Part shown: one piece after another, positions 1 through 8,674 of the stretch
Layout: each line of letters starts with the position of its first letter
Position numbering within the stretch: position 1 is the first letter of the stretch
Assembly (NCBI RefSeq): GCF_900129375.1
Contig: NZ_FQVN01000003.1
Location: forward strand, 1-64,000
Length of the DNA: 64,000 nt
Reading direction: 5' to 3'
Source of the DNA: Streptoalloteichus hindustanus
GTDB taxonomy: Bacteria; Actinomycetota; Actinomycetes; Mycobacteriales; Pseudonocardiaceae
Made by a program: the position numbers and the translations under genes
The notes under the pieces: model-generated
Told to the model about the DNA's origin: nothing
Seen by the model: the letters and a program-made list of their open reading frames with translations, nothing else
Database searches by the model: none

Positions 1-275
1 CGTTGACCAGAATCCCCAGCGGCCCCAACTCCCGCTCCACCCGGTCCACCACCGACTCCACCGCCGCCACGTCGCTCACGTCCGCGACGAACGGGATGAC
101 GCGCCCGCCGGCGGACGTGATCTCCTGGACGGTGGCGGAGAGGCGCTCGTCGCCGAGGTCCACGGCGGCGACCGCGGCGCCCTCGGCGGCCAGTGCCCGG
201 ACCACGGCCGCGCCGATGCCCTGCGCCGCGCCGGTCACCAGGGCGACCCTGCCGTCGATTCCCGTGAGGTCCATC
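1..275 (-). CDS. Short-chain dehydrogenase, 5' part only (DhbA/EntA-like)
   Basis: This is the N-terminal third of a classical SDR; the rest lies beyond the left edge. The ATG at 275 opens MDLTGIDGRVALVTGAAQG, followed by GIG, so the NAD(P)-binding TGxxxGxG loop is at residues 13-22. The fragment breaks off at the LVN of the NNAG motif. The wording GIDGRVALVTGAAQGIG and the later RVERELGP resemble 2,3-dihydro-2,3-dihydroxybenzoate dehydrogenase (DhbA/EntA), which makes 2,3-dihydroxybenzoate for catechol siderophores. That assignment is inferred from the N-terminus alone; a generic SDR cannot be excluded. It is divergent from the sulfatase gene. Confidence 0.75.
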
Positions 276-607
276 TCGTCCTTCCTCGTCACGGGCCGGG
301 CTCGCCGGTGGCGGTGCGCCGCCGGTCGGATCGCGGGCGTGCGGGAGCTCGGTGTCCTCCGGCCCTATGTCAAGGATCTTGCGCTCCGGGCGGGCGGGTC
401 CACATTCCTGTCCCGTTCCTGCCGATCTGCCGCGGGTGGGACAGAAATCCCCGTCGTCGCGAGAAAGTCGTGGGTTTCCCGCGGTGACGGGCGCGGCTAG
501 GGTGAGGTCGCCCCGCTCGACAGCCACCCACCCGGCCGCTCCACGCCCGTTCTCCCGCCCGCCCCTGGCAGGCGCGTGGCGCGGTCCGTTCCACGAAGAG
601 GAGAACA
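276..607. other. Intergenic region between divergent SDR and sulfatase genes
   Basis: About 330 bases without a convincing gene. It must hold the promoters for the leftward SDR and the rightward sulfatase. A ribosome-binding site (GAGGAG, about 597-602) precedes the sulfatase start. I see no clear operator palindrome. Confidence 0.5.
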
Positions 608-2095
608 GTGTCCGCAGACACAGATTCCGCCTCGGCGGGCGGAGACGTCCAGGACGGCAGACGGTGGAGCAGACGGGGCGTCGGCGCCCTGTTCGGCGCG
701 GCCGTGGCGAGCACGGCGGTCGCCGGGAGGGCGGCGGCCGACAGCCCGCCGGAACGGGAGTTCCACGCGGAGGCCGGGCCGGGCACGTCGACCGGGCCAA
801 CGGGGCCGACTGGGCCAACCAGGGGACGCCCCAACGTCCTCGTCGTCCTCGCCGACGACATGGGCTGGGCCGACCTGAGTTGCTACGGATCTCCCGACAT
901 CCGCACACCGCATCTCGACGCACTGGCGCGCCAGGGAGTGCGCTTCACCAACGGCTACGCGGCGGCCGCCCAGTGCTCCCCCACCCGCTTCGCCCTGTAC
1001 ACCGGGCGTTTTCCCGGCCGACTGCGGGGAGGGCTGGCCGAGCCGATCGCCAGCCGTGACGAGCGGGAGGGAATCCCCGCCGACCACCCGACGCTGGCCT
1101 CGCTGCTCAGGGCCGCCGGGTACCGGACAGCCATGCACGGCAAGTGGCACTGCGGGTTCCTGCCCTGGTACAGCCCGACGCGGTGCGGGTGGGAGGAGTT
1201 CTTCGGCAACTTCGCCGGCGCGCTGGACTACTACTCGAAGGTCAACCACCTCGGCGAGCACGACCTCTACGAGGGCGAGGTCCCGGTGCGCTCGCTCGCC
1301 TACTACACCGACGCCCTCACGGACCGGACCGTGGAGTTCCTCCGCCGACCCCACGACCGGCCGTGGTTGCTGAACCTGAACTTCACCACCCCGCACAGCC
1401 CGTGGGAGGCGCCGGGCGACACCGCGGTGAGCGAGGAGCTCACCCGCCGCCAGCTCGCCGGCGACAGGTGGGCGATGTTCCACGTGGACGGTGGTTCCCT
1501 GACGACCTACGTGAAGATGGTGGAGAGCCTCGACACCGCGCTGGGCCGGGTGTTCCGCGCCCTGCGCGAGAGCGGGCAGGAGCGGAACACGCTGGTCCTC
1601 TTCGCCAGCGACAACGGGGGCGAGCGGTTCTCCTACCAGTGGCCGCTCAGCGGCGCGAAGGACTCGCTCCTGGAGGGCGGGATCCGGGTGCCCACGATCC
1701 TGCGGTGGCCGGCCCGGGTCCCGGGCGGCCAGGTCAGACACGCGCCGGTGGTGACGCAGGACTGGACCGCCACCATCCTGGAGGTCGCGGGCGTCGTGCC
1801 GGCGCCGACCCACCCGCTCGACGGCCGCAGCGTGGCCGGCCACCTCCTGCGGGGAGAGCCGGCGCCGGACCGGGACCTGTTCTGGCGGACGCGGCGGTTC
1901 CGGGCGTTGCGGCGCGGCCGGTGGAAGTACTACCGCGGTCCCGCCCTGTTCTCCGGCGAGGTGACCGACCACCTCTTCGACCTGGAGACGGACGTCCGCG
2001 AGCAGGCCAACCTCGCCGCGCGGCGTCCAGCGATCCTCGCGGACCTGCGCGCACGCTGGGAGAGAATCGACAGCGAACTGCTGCGCTATCCCTGA
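608..2095 (+). CDS. Exported type I sulfatase (alkaline-phosphatase superfamily)
   Basis: This is a 495-aa arylsulfatase-like enzyme that would hydrolyse sulfate esters outside the membrane. The GTG start at 608 follows GAGGAG. A twin-arginine type signal (SRRGVGALFG, then a hydrophobic stretch to about residue 45) points to Tat export. A Gly-Pro-Thr repeat linker (GPTGPTGPT) follows. The sulfatase core then begins with NVLVVLADDMG (metal-binding Asp pair near residues 83-84). The formylglycine motif CSPTR has its Cys at 123, so maturation needs a formylglycine-generating enzyme, which is not in this window. HGKWH and ASDNGG are further family motifs. It converges on the GH31 gene, with a shared terminator between them. 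The substrate cannot be read from sequence. Confidence 0.9.
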   Translation: MSADTDSASAGGDVQDGRRWSRRGVGALFGAAVASTAVAGRAAADSPPEREFHAEAGPGTSTGPTGPTGPTRGRPNVLVVLADDMGWADLSCYGSPDIRTPHLDALARQGVRFTNGYAAAAQCSPTRFALYTGRFPGRLRGGLAEPIASRDEREGIPADHPTLASLLRAAGYRTAMHGKWHCGFLPWYSPTRCGWEEFFGNFAGALDYYSKVNHLGEHDLYEGEVPVRSLAYYTDALTDRTVEFLRRPHDRPWLLNLNFTTPHSPWEAPGDTAVSEELTRRQLAGDRWAMFHVDGGSLTTYVKMVESLDTALGRVFRALRESGQERNTLVLFASDNGGERFSYQWPLSGAKDSLLEGGIRVPTILRWPARVPGGQVRHAPVVTQDWTATILEVAGVVPAPTHPLDGRSVAGHLLRGEPAPDRDLFWRTRRFRALRRGRWKYYRGPALFSGEVTDHLFDLETDVREQANLAARRPAILADLRARWERIDSELLRYP

Positions 2096-2115
2096 TTTCG
2101 CTCTGGCACAAAGGA

Positions 2116-2145
2116 AAGGCTCCCCACCTCCGGGTGGGGAGCCTT
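2116..2145. terminator. Bidirectional intrinsic terminator
   Basis: AAGGCTCCCCACC (2116-2128) pairs perfectly with GGTGGGGAGCCTT (2133-2145) around a TCCG loop, giving a 13-bp stem. It lies 20 bases after the sulfatase stop and before the stop of the convergent GH31 gene, so it can serve both. Confidence 0.85.
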
Positions 2146-2222
2146 CCTCGACCGGTGGGTCAACAGAGGCTGGGGAAAGTCGCCGGGCCAGCTTCGGACG
2201 TCGTGTCCACAGTGGACTGAAC

Positions 2223-4733
2223 TCAACCGGGGCGGCGTGCCGGAGCCTGGGGGCGGAACAGGAAGTCGAGGCGCTCGACGCGGTCGGGCGGCAGGGCGTG
2301 CTCGGCGGGCACGGTGATCGGTTGGGAGCAGTGGGCGCACGACAGCATCGAGGAGAGCTGCCCCGAGGCGAACCCGATCGTCGTCGCGCGGGCGGTCAAC
2401 ACCGGGGCGGTCCGCACGGTCAGCGTGCGGGTCGCGGCGTCGTAGGAGTAGCCGGGTCCGCTGTGGCTGCCGCCGATCGCGGCCCCGTTCACCCAGACCC
2501 CGGTCGGCGGGTCGACGTCGCGGAAGCGCGCGGTCCACGAGCGCCGCGTGACCTGCCCCGGGTAGTAGCCGTGCGCCGCGCCGATGGTGAGGTTGCCGGC
2601 GTGCCGGCCGTTGTCCTGGTGGTAGCGGATCGGCGTCGTCGTGTGCTGGCCGTGCCGGTACCCCAGGCCCTCCCCCGCGTCCTCGTACAGGTCCAGGGCT
2701 CCCGCCCCGCCCTGCGCGACGTCGACGGTCACCGCCGTCATGGGACGTTGGTCGGAGTGGTCCACGTAGTCGGAGCGGGTGGTCAGGATTCCGCCGGCAC
2801 GAAGGAAAACGGGCATCCTCGACAGGTCCGAGCCGATCGTCGCCGTGCCCGGTCCGGTGTACCGCCGGCCGGTGAAGTAGTCCACCCACGTTCCCGGCGG
2901 GAACCAGACCGGCGTCTCCACCACGCCCGTGCCGGGGCGGGTCACCGGCGCCACGAGGACGTCGTCGCCGTAGAGGAACTGGTGCGGGTGGGCGTACGCC
3001 TCGTCGTGCTCGGGGTAGTTGAGGTAGAGCGGCCGCACCATGGGCAGGCCGGTGTCGTGGGCCTGCCGGGCGAGCGAGTACGAGTAGGGCACGAGACTGG
3101 ACCGCAGGCGCAGGAACCGCTCCGCGGATTCCTGCGCTGGGCCGGGATAGTCCCAGGGCAGTCGGAGACCGTGGTTGGAGTGCAGGCGCAGGACGGGTTG
3201 GAACGCCCCGAGCTGGACCCACCGCGCGTACAGGTCGTCCGGGAGGCGATCCCCGTTGTGCGCGCCGATGTCGTGGGTGACGTAGGGGTTCCCCGTGTTG
3301 CCGTGCGCCGCCGTGTAGGCCGCGGCGAACGCCAGCAGCTCCCAGGAGGAGTTGGTGTCGGCGGTGAAGTGGATGTTGTAGCGGTGCTCGGCCCACGGAC
3401 CCTGCGGGTACTGCCGGCTCTCGCCGTAGCCCGTGAAACCGCTGCCACCACGGGCATAGGTGAAGCCGCGCAGCCCCCGGTGCTCGTCGCGGAGGGCGTA
3501 CTGCGCGTTCAGCCAGGTGTCCGGGGTGACGCCGTCGATCTCGACCCGGCTTCCGTCGCAACACCAGTCGTTCCACCACGTCCGCACGCCCTGGTCCTCG
3601 AACGGCCGGTGGAGGTCGAAGTAGGCGCGGAGTTGCTGCTCGTCGCTCCAGTCGAAGACGAGGCACTCGGTGGGGCAGTCCCCCTGCGGGAGGTCCTTCC
3701 CCACCGTCGCCCGCACCTGGGCGTACTTCGGGTCGCGCGGGCTGATGCTGTTGTGGACGTTCAACGCCACCCGCAGGCCCTGTTTCCTGGCCCAGGACAG
3801 GAATCTCGTCGGCTCGGGGAAGAGGGAGGTGTTCCAGTTCCAGCCGTTCCACGCGTCGGGGGACTTGTAGTCGGTGTCGACGACCAGGACGTCCAGCGGG
3901 ACCCGCTGCCGCCGGAACCGGGGCAGCAACTCGCGCTGGACGTCCGCGGCGGAGTACGGGTGGTAGCGGGAGAACCAGTTGCCGAAAGCCCAGCGGGGCA
4001 ACAACATCGGTGGCCCGGTGAGGTCGCGCAGGTCCCGCAGGCCCTGCCGGTAGTCGTGGCCGTAGCCGAAGAAGTAGCCGTCCTGGTACTGGCCGGAGTG
4101 CGGCGGCCGGGGCGTGAGCGAACCGTCGTCGGACACCAGCGCGGTGCGGGAGTCGTCGAGCAGGTACCAGCCCTCGCGGGAGAGCAACCCGTCGTGCAGG
4201 GGCACCGGGCCGGACGCGGTGTCCAGGCTGCGGCGCCAGCCGCCGAGGTTGCCGGGGGACGGCGCGCCGGCCCCGCTGCCGTCGGCGAAGCTGGGGCGGG
4301 CCGTGACCGGCCGCTGGCCGGCCGCCAGGTCCACGGAGAGGTTGCCCGGCCCGAACGGCGTCCCGTCCTGCCGGTGGCGGAGGGTGAGCCGCTCGGTGCG
4401 GATGACCCGCGTCCCGTCCTCCACCCACGTGTCGAACGCGGCGCCGGGGAAGTCGCGGTTGACGGCGTTGAAGGACAACCGGTCCTCGAACCTGCCCTCC
4501 GGCGAGTACTCCAGCCGGACCAGCGTCGGGGACAGCACCATGAACCGGGTGGCGCCGTCGACAACCGTCGACTCCGGCGCCCGCGCGCGGGCGGGCGGCA
4601 CGGACAGCACCGAGGTCGGTGTGGTGGCCGCCGCCGACAGCACCGTTCCGGGCGATCCGGCCAGGCTCAGCGGGAGCACCACCGTCATCAGCAACGCCAG
4701 TGCCCGACCCACAGTTCCGGCGACCCGACCCAC
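2223..4733 (-). CDS. Secreted glycoside hydrolase family 31 (alpha-glycosidase)
   Basis: An 836-aa exported GH31 enzyme. The GTG at 4733 gives a short basic start and a hydrophobic signal peptide (ALALLMTVVLPLSLAG) ending near AAA; a later GTG or ATG within the signal is also possible. The catalytic barrel shows FGNWFSRYHPYS, LVVDTDYKSPDAWNGWNWN, the nucleophile region TWWNDWCCDGS and THDIGAHNG. The C-terminal beta domain has VWFPPGTWVDYFTG. This is the alpha-glucosidase/alpha-xylosidase type that cleaves alpha-linked sugars outside the cell. The last ~50 residues carry a CAHCSQP segment that I do not recognise. It faces the sulfatase, which suggests degradation of a sulfated or branched glycan, but that pairing is inference. 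Confidence 0.9.
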   Translation of the reverse strand: MGRVAGTVGRALALLMTVVLPLSLAGSPGTVLSAAATTPTSVLSVPPARARAPESTVVDGATRFMVLSPTLVRLEYSPEGRFEDRLSFNAVNRDFPGAAFDTWVEDGTRVIRTERLTLRHRQDGTPFGPGNLSVDLAAGQRPVTARPSFADGSGAGAPSPGNLGGWRRSLDTASGPVPLHDGLLSREGWYLLDDSRTALVSDDGSLTPRPPHSGQYQDGYFFGYGHDYRQGLRDLRDLTGPPMLLPRWAFGNWFSRYHPYSAADVQRELLPRFRRQRVPLDVLVVDTDYKSPDAWNGWNWNTSLFPEPTRFLSWARKQGLRVALNVHNSISPRDPKYAQVRATVGKDLPQGDCPTECLVFDWSDEQQLRAYFDLHRPFEDQGVRTWWNDWCCDGSRVEIDGVTPDTWLNAQYALRDEHRGLRGFTYARGGSGFTGYGESRQYPQGPWAEHRYNIHFTADTNSSWELLAFAAAYTAAHGNTGNPYVTHDIGAHNGDRLPDDLYARWVQLGAFQPVLRLHSNHGLRLPWDYPGPAQESAERFLRLRSSLVPYSYSLARQAHDTGLPMVRPLYLNYPEHDEAYAHPHQFLYGDDVLVAPVTRPGTGVVETPVWFPPGTWVDYFTGRRYTGPGTATIGSDLSRMPVFLRAGGILTTRSDYVDHSDQRPMTAVTVDVAQGGAGALDLYEDAGEGLGYRHGQHTTTPIRYHQDNGRHAGNLTIGAAHGYYPGQVTRRSWTARFRDVDPPTGVWVNGAAIGGSHSGPGYSYDAATRTLTVRTAPVLTARATTIGFASGQLSSMLSCAHCSQPITVPAEHALPPDRVERLDFLFRPQAPARRPG

Positions 4734-4819
4734 CAGCCCATGGTGACACCCAAGCCCGCGCTCCACTCCGGACAGCCGCCCTGGCTGTCGCCGGAAAGGG
4801 TTAGCCCGCCGCCGGGTGC

Positions 4820-6226
4820 TCACGAGCTCGCCAGATCGTCCACTGCGGACTCGATCGCCCGGTGGAAAGTGGGGTAGGCGAACATCATCCGCCGCAGCCG
4901 GCTGGTGGGAACCTCCCCGTGCACGGCGACGGCCAGCGCGCCCAGCACCTCGCCGCCGTACGGGCCGACCACGGTCGCGCCGACCAGCACGCCCCGCTCG
5001 GCGTCCTCGACCACCTTGACCAGCCCGGGATGCCCGCTCCGGTGGATCCAGCCCCGCGCCGAGGTGGACAGGTCGGTCTGGCCGGTCCGCACCGTCAGCC
5101 CCCGCTCCCGGGCGGCGGCCTCGGTGAGCCCGACGGAACCGATCTCCGGGTCGGTGAACGTCACCCTCGGCACGGCGCGGTAGTCGGCAACCTCGCCGTC
5201 GCCGTCCTTCCCGTGACCGCCCTCGCCGAGGATGTCGGCGGCGGCGATCCTGGCCTGGTACATGGAGACGTGGGTGAACGCACCCCGCCCGGTGACGTCC
5301 CCGACCGCCCACACCCCCGGCGCGAGCCGCATCCGCTCGTCGACCGCCAGGGTCGCGGCCTGGTCGTCGACGCCCAGCACGCCCACCCCGAGCGCGGCGA
5401 GGTCGGTGCGGCGGCCGGCGGCCACGAGCAGGCGCTGCGCCTTGAGCTCCTCCCCGGACTCCAGGGTCGCGGTGAAGCCGCCGCCGGCGCCGTCGTGGTC
5501 GAAGCGGCGGACCTTCACGCCGGTGCGCACGTCCACGCCCTCGGCCCGGAACACCTCGGTGAGGATGCGGGACGCCTCGGGCTCCTCGGCCGCGACCAGG
5601 CGCGGTTTGACCTCCAGCACGGTCACCCGGCTGCCGAACCGGGCGAAGACCTGCGCGAACTCGCAGCCGACCGGGCCGGCGCCCAGCACCAGCAACGACT
5701 CCGGCGGGCGCTCGGCGGCCACCGCGTCCCGGTTGGTCCAGTACGGGACCTCGGCGAGGCCGGCCACCGGCGGAGCGGAGGGCTCGGTGCCCGGGTTGAG
5801 GACGATCGCACGGCGGGCCCGGAACACCTGCTCGCCGTCGGAGGTGGTCACGGTGGCCTCGCCCGGCGCGGTGATCCGACCCCGGCCCCGCACGAACCGG
5901 CCGCCGGCGTCGGCGAACCGCCGGACCGCGACCTCGTCGTCCCAGTCGTCGGTGGCCTCCCGGCGGATGCGGGCCGCGACCGGGCCGAAGTCCGGGCGCG
6001 TCTCGGCCGAGCCGGCCAGCCCGTCCACCCGGCGGGCCTCGGCCAGCGTTTCGGCCGCCCGCACCATCATCTTCGTCGGCACGCAGGCGTAGTACGGGCA
6101 CTCGCCGCCGAGCAGCCGGGCCTCCACCCCCACGACGGTCAGCCCGGCGCGCGCCAGGCGGGAGGCGACGTGCTCGCCCCCCGGCCCCATCCCGACCACC
6201 ACGACGTCCACGTCCTGCGCCGGCAT
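4820..6226 (-). CDS. Flavin/pyridine-nucleotide disulfide oxidoreductase
   Basis: A 468-aa class I flavoprotein of the dihydrolipoamide dehydrogenase/mercuric reductase type. It has an FAD-binding start (VVVVGMGPGGEHVASRLARAG), a redox-active pair in GGECPYYACVPTK (Cys43 and Cys48, four-residue spacing), and a second GxGxxG (VLGAGPVGCEFAQVFARFGS) for NAD(P)H. WAVGDVTG is the FAD ribityl motif, and a C-terminal dimerisation domain follows. The usual HPT...E active-site motif is altered to YPTFHRAIE. The ATG at 6226 follows GGGAGGAG. The substrate is unknown; no lipoyl-complex or mer genes are nearby. It is divergent from the VOC gene. Confidence 0.88.
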   Translation of the reverse strand: MPAQDVDVVVVGMGPGGEHVASRLARAGLTVVGVEARLLGGECPYYACVPTKMMVRAAETLAEARRVDGLAGSAETRPDFGPVAARIRREATDDWDDEVAVRRFADAGGRFVRGRGRITAPGEATVTTSDGEQVFRARRAIVLNPGTEPSAPPVAGLAEVPYWTNRDAVAAERPPESLLVLGAGPVGCEFAQVFARFGSRVTVLEVKPRLVAAEEPEASRILTEVFRAEGVDVRTGVKVRRFDHDGAGGGFTATLESGEELKAQRLLVAAGRRTDLAALGVGVLGVDDQAATLAVDERMRLAPGVWAVGDVTGRGAFTHVSMYQARIAAADILGEGGHGKDGDGEVADYRAVPRVTFTDPEIGSVGLTEAAARERGLTVRTGQTDLSTSARGWIHRSGHPGLVKVVEDAERGVLVGATVVGPYGGEVLGALAVAVHGEVPTSRLRRMMFAYPTFHRAIESAVDDLASS

Positions 6227-6394
6227 CTGTCGCTCCTCCCGGGCCGGCCGCCCGCCGGGCGGGAGCACCGGCGGGCCGGCCCACACCGAGCAGCCCAGCA
6301 CAGCGGGTGGGGGCGCGCAGCGAAGACCCCCGTCCGGGCGCATCACCCGCTTCGGCGGCGGCGGAGCACCGCCCAGGCCTGCGATGCTGCGGGT

Positions 6395-6760
6395 ATGACC
6401 GTGGTCACCATTCCGATCCTGCCGAGCCCCGACCTCGACGCCACCGCGCGCTTCTACGCCACGCTGGGATTCACCACCCAGGAGCGGCATCCCGAGTACC
6501 TGCTCGCCAGTCGCCCCGACGGCGCGGAACTGCACTTCTACGAGCAGGAGAAGGTGGACCCCAAGACCGACGCCGGCGGGTGCTACCTCCGGTTCACCAG
6601 CGCGACCGAGGCCAGGAGCCTGCACGAGACGTGGTCGGCGCTCTCCCTCGACGGCGCCCGCCTGGACGCGCCGGTCGAGACCGACTACGGCCTGCTGGAG
6701 TTCGCGCTGGTCGACCCGCACGGCAACCTGGTGCGGGTCGGCGGTTTCCTGGGGCACTAG
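6395..6760 (+). CDS. VOC-family protein (glyoxalase/bleomycin-resistance fold)
   Basis: A 121-aa single-domain protein of the vicinal oxygen chelate superfamily. It opens with IPILPSPDLDATARFYATLGF and ends with EFALVDPHGNLVRVGGF, both family hallmarks. Its size and the absence of other domains resemble bleomycin-binding resistance proteins, which sequester a drug as a dimer, but small VOC enzymes look the same. No strong Shine-Dalgarno precedes the ATG at 6395, so a leaderless transcript is possible. It converges on the SDR gene with only eight bases between stops. Confidence 0.82.
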   Translation: MTVVTIPILPSPDLDATARFYATLGFTTQERHPEYLLASRPDGAELHFYEQEKVDPKTDAGGCYLRFTSATEARSLHETWSALSLDGARLDAPVETDYGLLEFALVDPHGNLVRVGGFLGH

Positions 6761-6768
6761 ACGGCGGG

Positions 6769-7518
6769 TCAGGCCGGGATGGACCGGACCAGGCCGCCGT
6801 CGACCACCAGGTCCTGGCCGTTGACGTAGGCCGCGTCGTCCGAGGCGAGGAACGCCACCGCGGCGGCGACCTCCTCGGGGAGGCCGAACCGCTTCGCCGC
6901 GACCTGGCCGCGCAGCCGGGCCGCCTCCGCCGGATCCAGCGCGTCCTCCGGGTACATCGGCGTGTCGATGAAGCCGGGGCTGACCGAGTTGACCCTGATC
7001 CGGCGGTCGGCGAGGTCGGCGGCCAGCGTGCGCGCCAGGTTGTGCACGGCGGCCTTGGTCGCCGAGTACAGCGAGCACACCGGCAGGCCGCGGTGGAGCG
7101 TCCACGACGCGTTGATGACGATCGACCCGCCGTCCACGAGCAGCGGCAGCGCCTTGCGGATGGTCAGGAACACGCCCCGGAAGTTGACGTCGACCACGTG
7201 GTCGAAGTCCTCCTCCGTGAGGTCGGCGAACCGCTTGAACACCCCGACGCCCGCGTTGGCGAACACCACGTCCAGCCGGCCGAACCGCTCGGCCGTCGCG
7301 CGCACCAGCTCGTCGACGTCCGCGCCGCGGGCGACGTCGGAGCGGACCGCCAGCACGCGGTCCCCGCCGTCCAGCGACTCGACGGCCGTGCGCAGGCGCT
7401 CCTCGTCCCGACCGGTGATCACCACCCGCGCGCCCTCGGCGAGCAGCCGCCGCGCGGTCTCCAGCCCCATCCCGCTCGTGCCACCGGTGACCAGCGCGAC
7501 CTTGTCCGTGAAACGCAT
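6769..7518 (-). CDS. Short-chain dehydrogenase/reductase
   Basis: A 249-aa classical SDR. It has TGGTSGMG (cofactor loop), NAGVGVF, the catalytic Ser in INASWT, YSATK (Tyr and Lys of the active site) and a C-terminal DDAAYVNGQDLVVDGG. It should be a cytosolic NAD(P)H oxidoreductase of unknown substrate. The ATG at 7518 follows AAGGAAGG. It lies 55 bases downstream of the broken aldo/keto reductase and in the same direction as the upstream SDR, so the three may have formed one operon of carbonyl reductases. Confidence 0.88.
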   Translation of the reverse strand: MRFTDKVALVTGGTSGMGLETARRLLAEGARVVITGRDEERLRTAVESLDGGDRVLAVRSDVARGADVDELVRATAERFGRLDVVFANAGVGVFKRFADLTEEDFDHVVDVNFRGVFLTIRKALPLLVDGGSIVINASWTLHRGLPVCSLYSATKAAVHNLARTLAADLADRRIRVNSVSPGFIDTPMYPEDALDPAEAARLRGQVAAKRFGLPEEVAAAVAFLASDDAAYVNGQDLVVDGGLVRSIPA

Positions 7519-8446
7519 CGTGCCTTCCTTCCTCCCCACCGCCTGCGGCGGAATGTCCGTTGTGGACGCCGTGTCAGTAGCGCGTGCCGACCGGCGGCGG
7601 CACGGCGTCCAGTTCCGCCAGGTCGTCGGCGGTGAGCACAAGATCCACGGCCGCGAGGTTGTCCCTGAGGTAACGCGGGTTCCTGGTGCCCGGGATCGGG
7701 ATCACGTGCTCGCCCACGGCGAGGACCCAGGCCAGGGCCACCTGGGCGGGAGTGGCGTCGTGCCGGGCCGCCACCCGGCGGACGACGTCCACGATCCGCT
7801 CGTTGGCCGCGATGGCATCGCGCCGGAACCGGGGATTCGTGGCCCGGAAGGCGTTGTCCTCCAAGTGATCCACGCTGACCGTGCCGGTGAGGAAACCCCG
7901 GCCCAGCGGGGAGAACGGCACGAGGGCCACCCCGTTCGCCGCGCACCACGCGACCACGTCGCCGGAGTCGTCCGTCCCGGCGTAGGCCGCGTTCTCGTAC
8001 CCGGGGCCGGGTTGGCCGAGCGCGTCCCTGGTCCACAGCGACAGCTCGGACTGGATCGCGGCCACCGGGTGGACCCGGCGCGCCCGCTCGGCCTCCGCCA
8101 CGCTGACCTCCGACAGGCCCAGCCGACGGACCTTGCCCTCGGCCACCAACTCGGCCATCGCGCCCCAGGTCTCCTCCAACGGGACCTCGGGGTCGACCCG
8201 GTGGCGGTAGTAGAGGTCGATGACCTCGACCCCCAGCCGGCGCGGGCTCTCCTCGGCCGAGGTCCGGACGTGGCGGGGAGAGCCGTCGCGACGCATGGTC
8301 CGCGTCGTCAGGTCCTCGACGACGAGCCCGGTCTTGGTCGCGACCACCACGCCGTCGCGCAGGCCGGCGATCGCTTTCCCCACCAGGGATTCGTTGTGCC
8401 CGCCGCCGTAGACCTGAGCCGTGTCCACAAAGGACACCCAGCGTCT

Positions 8447-8465
8447 TGCGGGACACCCGCACCCG
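8447..8465. repeat. 19-nt hairpin repeat, copy 1
   Basis: TGCGGGACACCCGCACCCG recurs exactly at 27087-27105. The first 15 bases fold as TGCGGG-ACA-CCCGCA. This copy lies inside the extra DNA that interrupts the aldo/keto reductase pseudogene. Confidence 0.6.
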
Positions 8466-8468
8466 GTC

Positions 8469-8511
8469 GATGTCAGTGAGCGGAGAAGAACCATGGTCGC
8501 TCACCGACATC
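8469..8511. repeat. Inverted repeat within the insertion in the AKR pseudogene
   Basis: GATGTCAGTGAGCG (8469-8482) and CGCTCACCGACATC (8498-8511) pair at 13 of 14 positions around a 15-base loop. It occupies the segment that has no counterpart in intact aldo/keto reductases and looks like the core of a small inserted palindromic element. Confidence 0.6.
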
Positions 8512-8674
8512 TCCACTTGCGACGGCCTTTCTGATCACAGTCACCGAGCGGTCGCCGTCGCGCTCGGACTCCGACTAGCCCCAGCTCATTCCCATGCAGC
8601 CCAAGCCGACCGCGCCCACCTCGGGGCCGTTCGCGCTTAACCGACGTCGTCGCACCACGTCGCCTCCTCGTCGC

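Larger units (their letters stand above)
7574..8658 (-). pseudogene. Broken aldo/keto reductase
   Basis: Reading leftward from a GTG at 8658/8655, with a good GAGGAGG site, the product begins RRLSANGPEVGAVGLGCMGM, SWG, as in intact aldo/keto reductases. It then hits an in-frame TAG at 8577-8575. The reading continues with SESERDGDRSVTVIRKAVASG. About 70-75 extra bases follow, breaking the frame before VSFVDTAQVYGGGHNESLVG, where the family sequence resumes. From there the domain is intact (ATKTG lysine, YYRHRVDP histidine, PFSPLGRGFLTG, PIPGTRNPRYL). A truncated protein could start near 8494 but would lack the first barrel strands. One stop codon and one insertion make this a pseudogene unless sequencing errors are involved. 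It lies 16 bases after the upstream SDR. Confidence 0.75.

Noticed and set aside
2086-4749. Long open frames overlapping the GH31 gene on both strands, and a frame joining GH31 to the upstream oxidoreductase
   Set aside because: They are frame shadows of GC-rich coding DNA; composition is Arg/Pro/Gly-rich with no domain, while GH31 and the oxidoreductase have full motif sets and their own starts.
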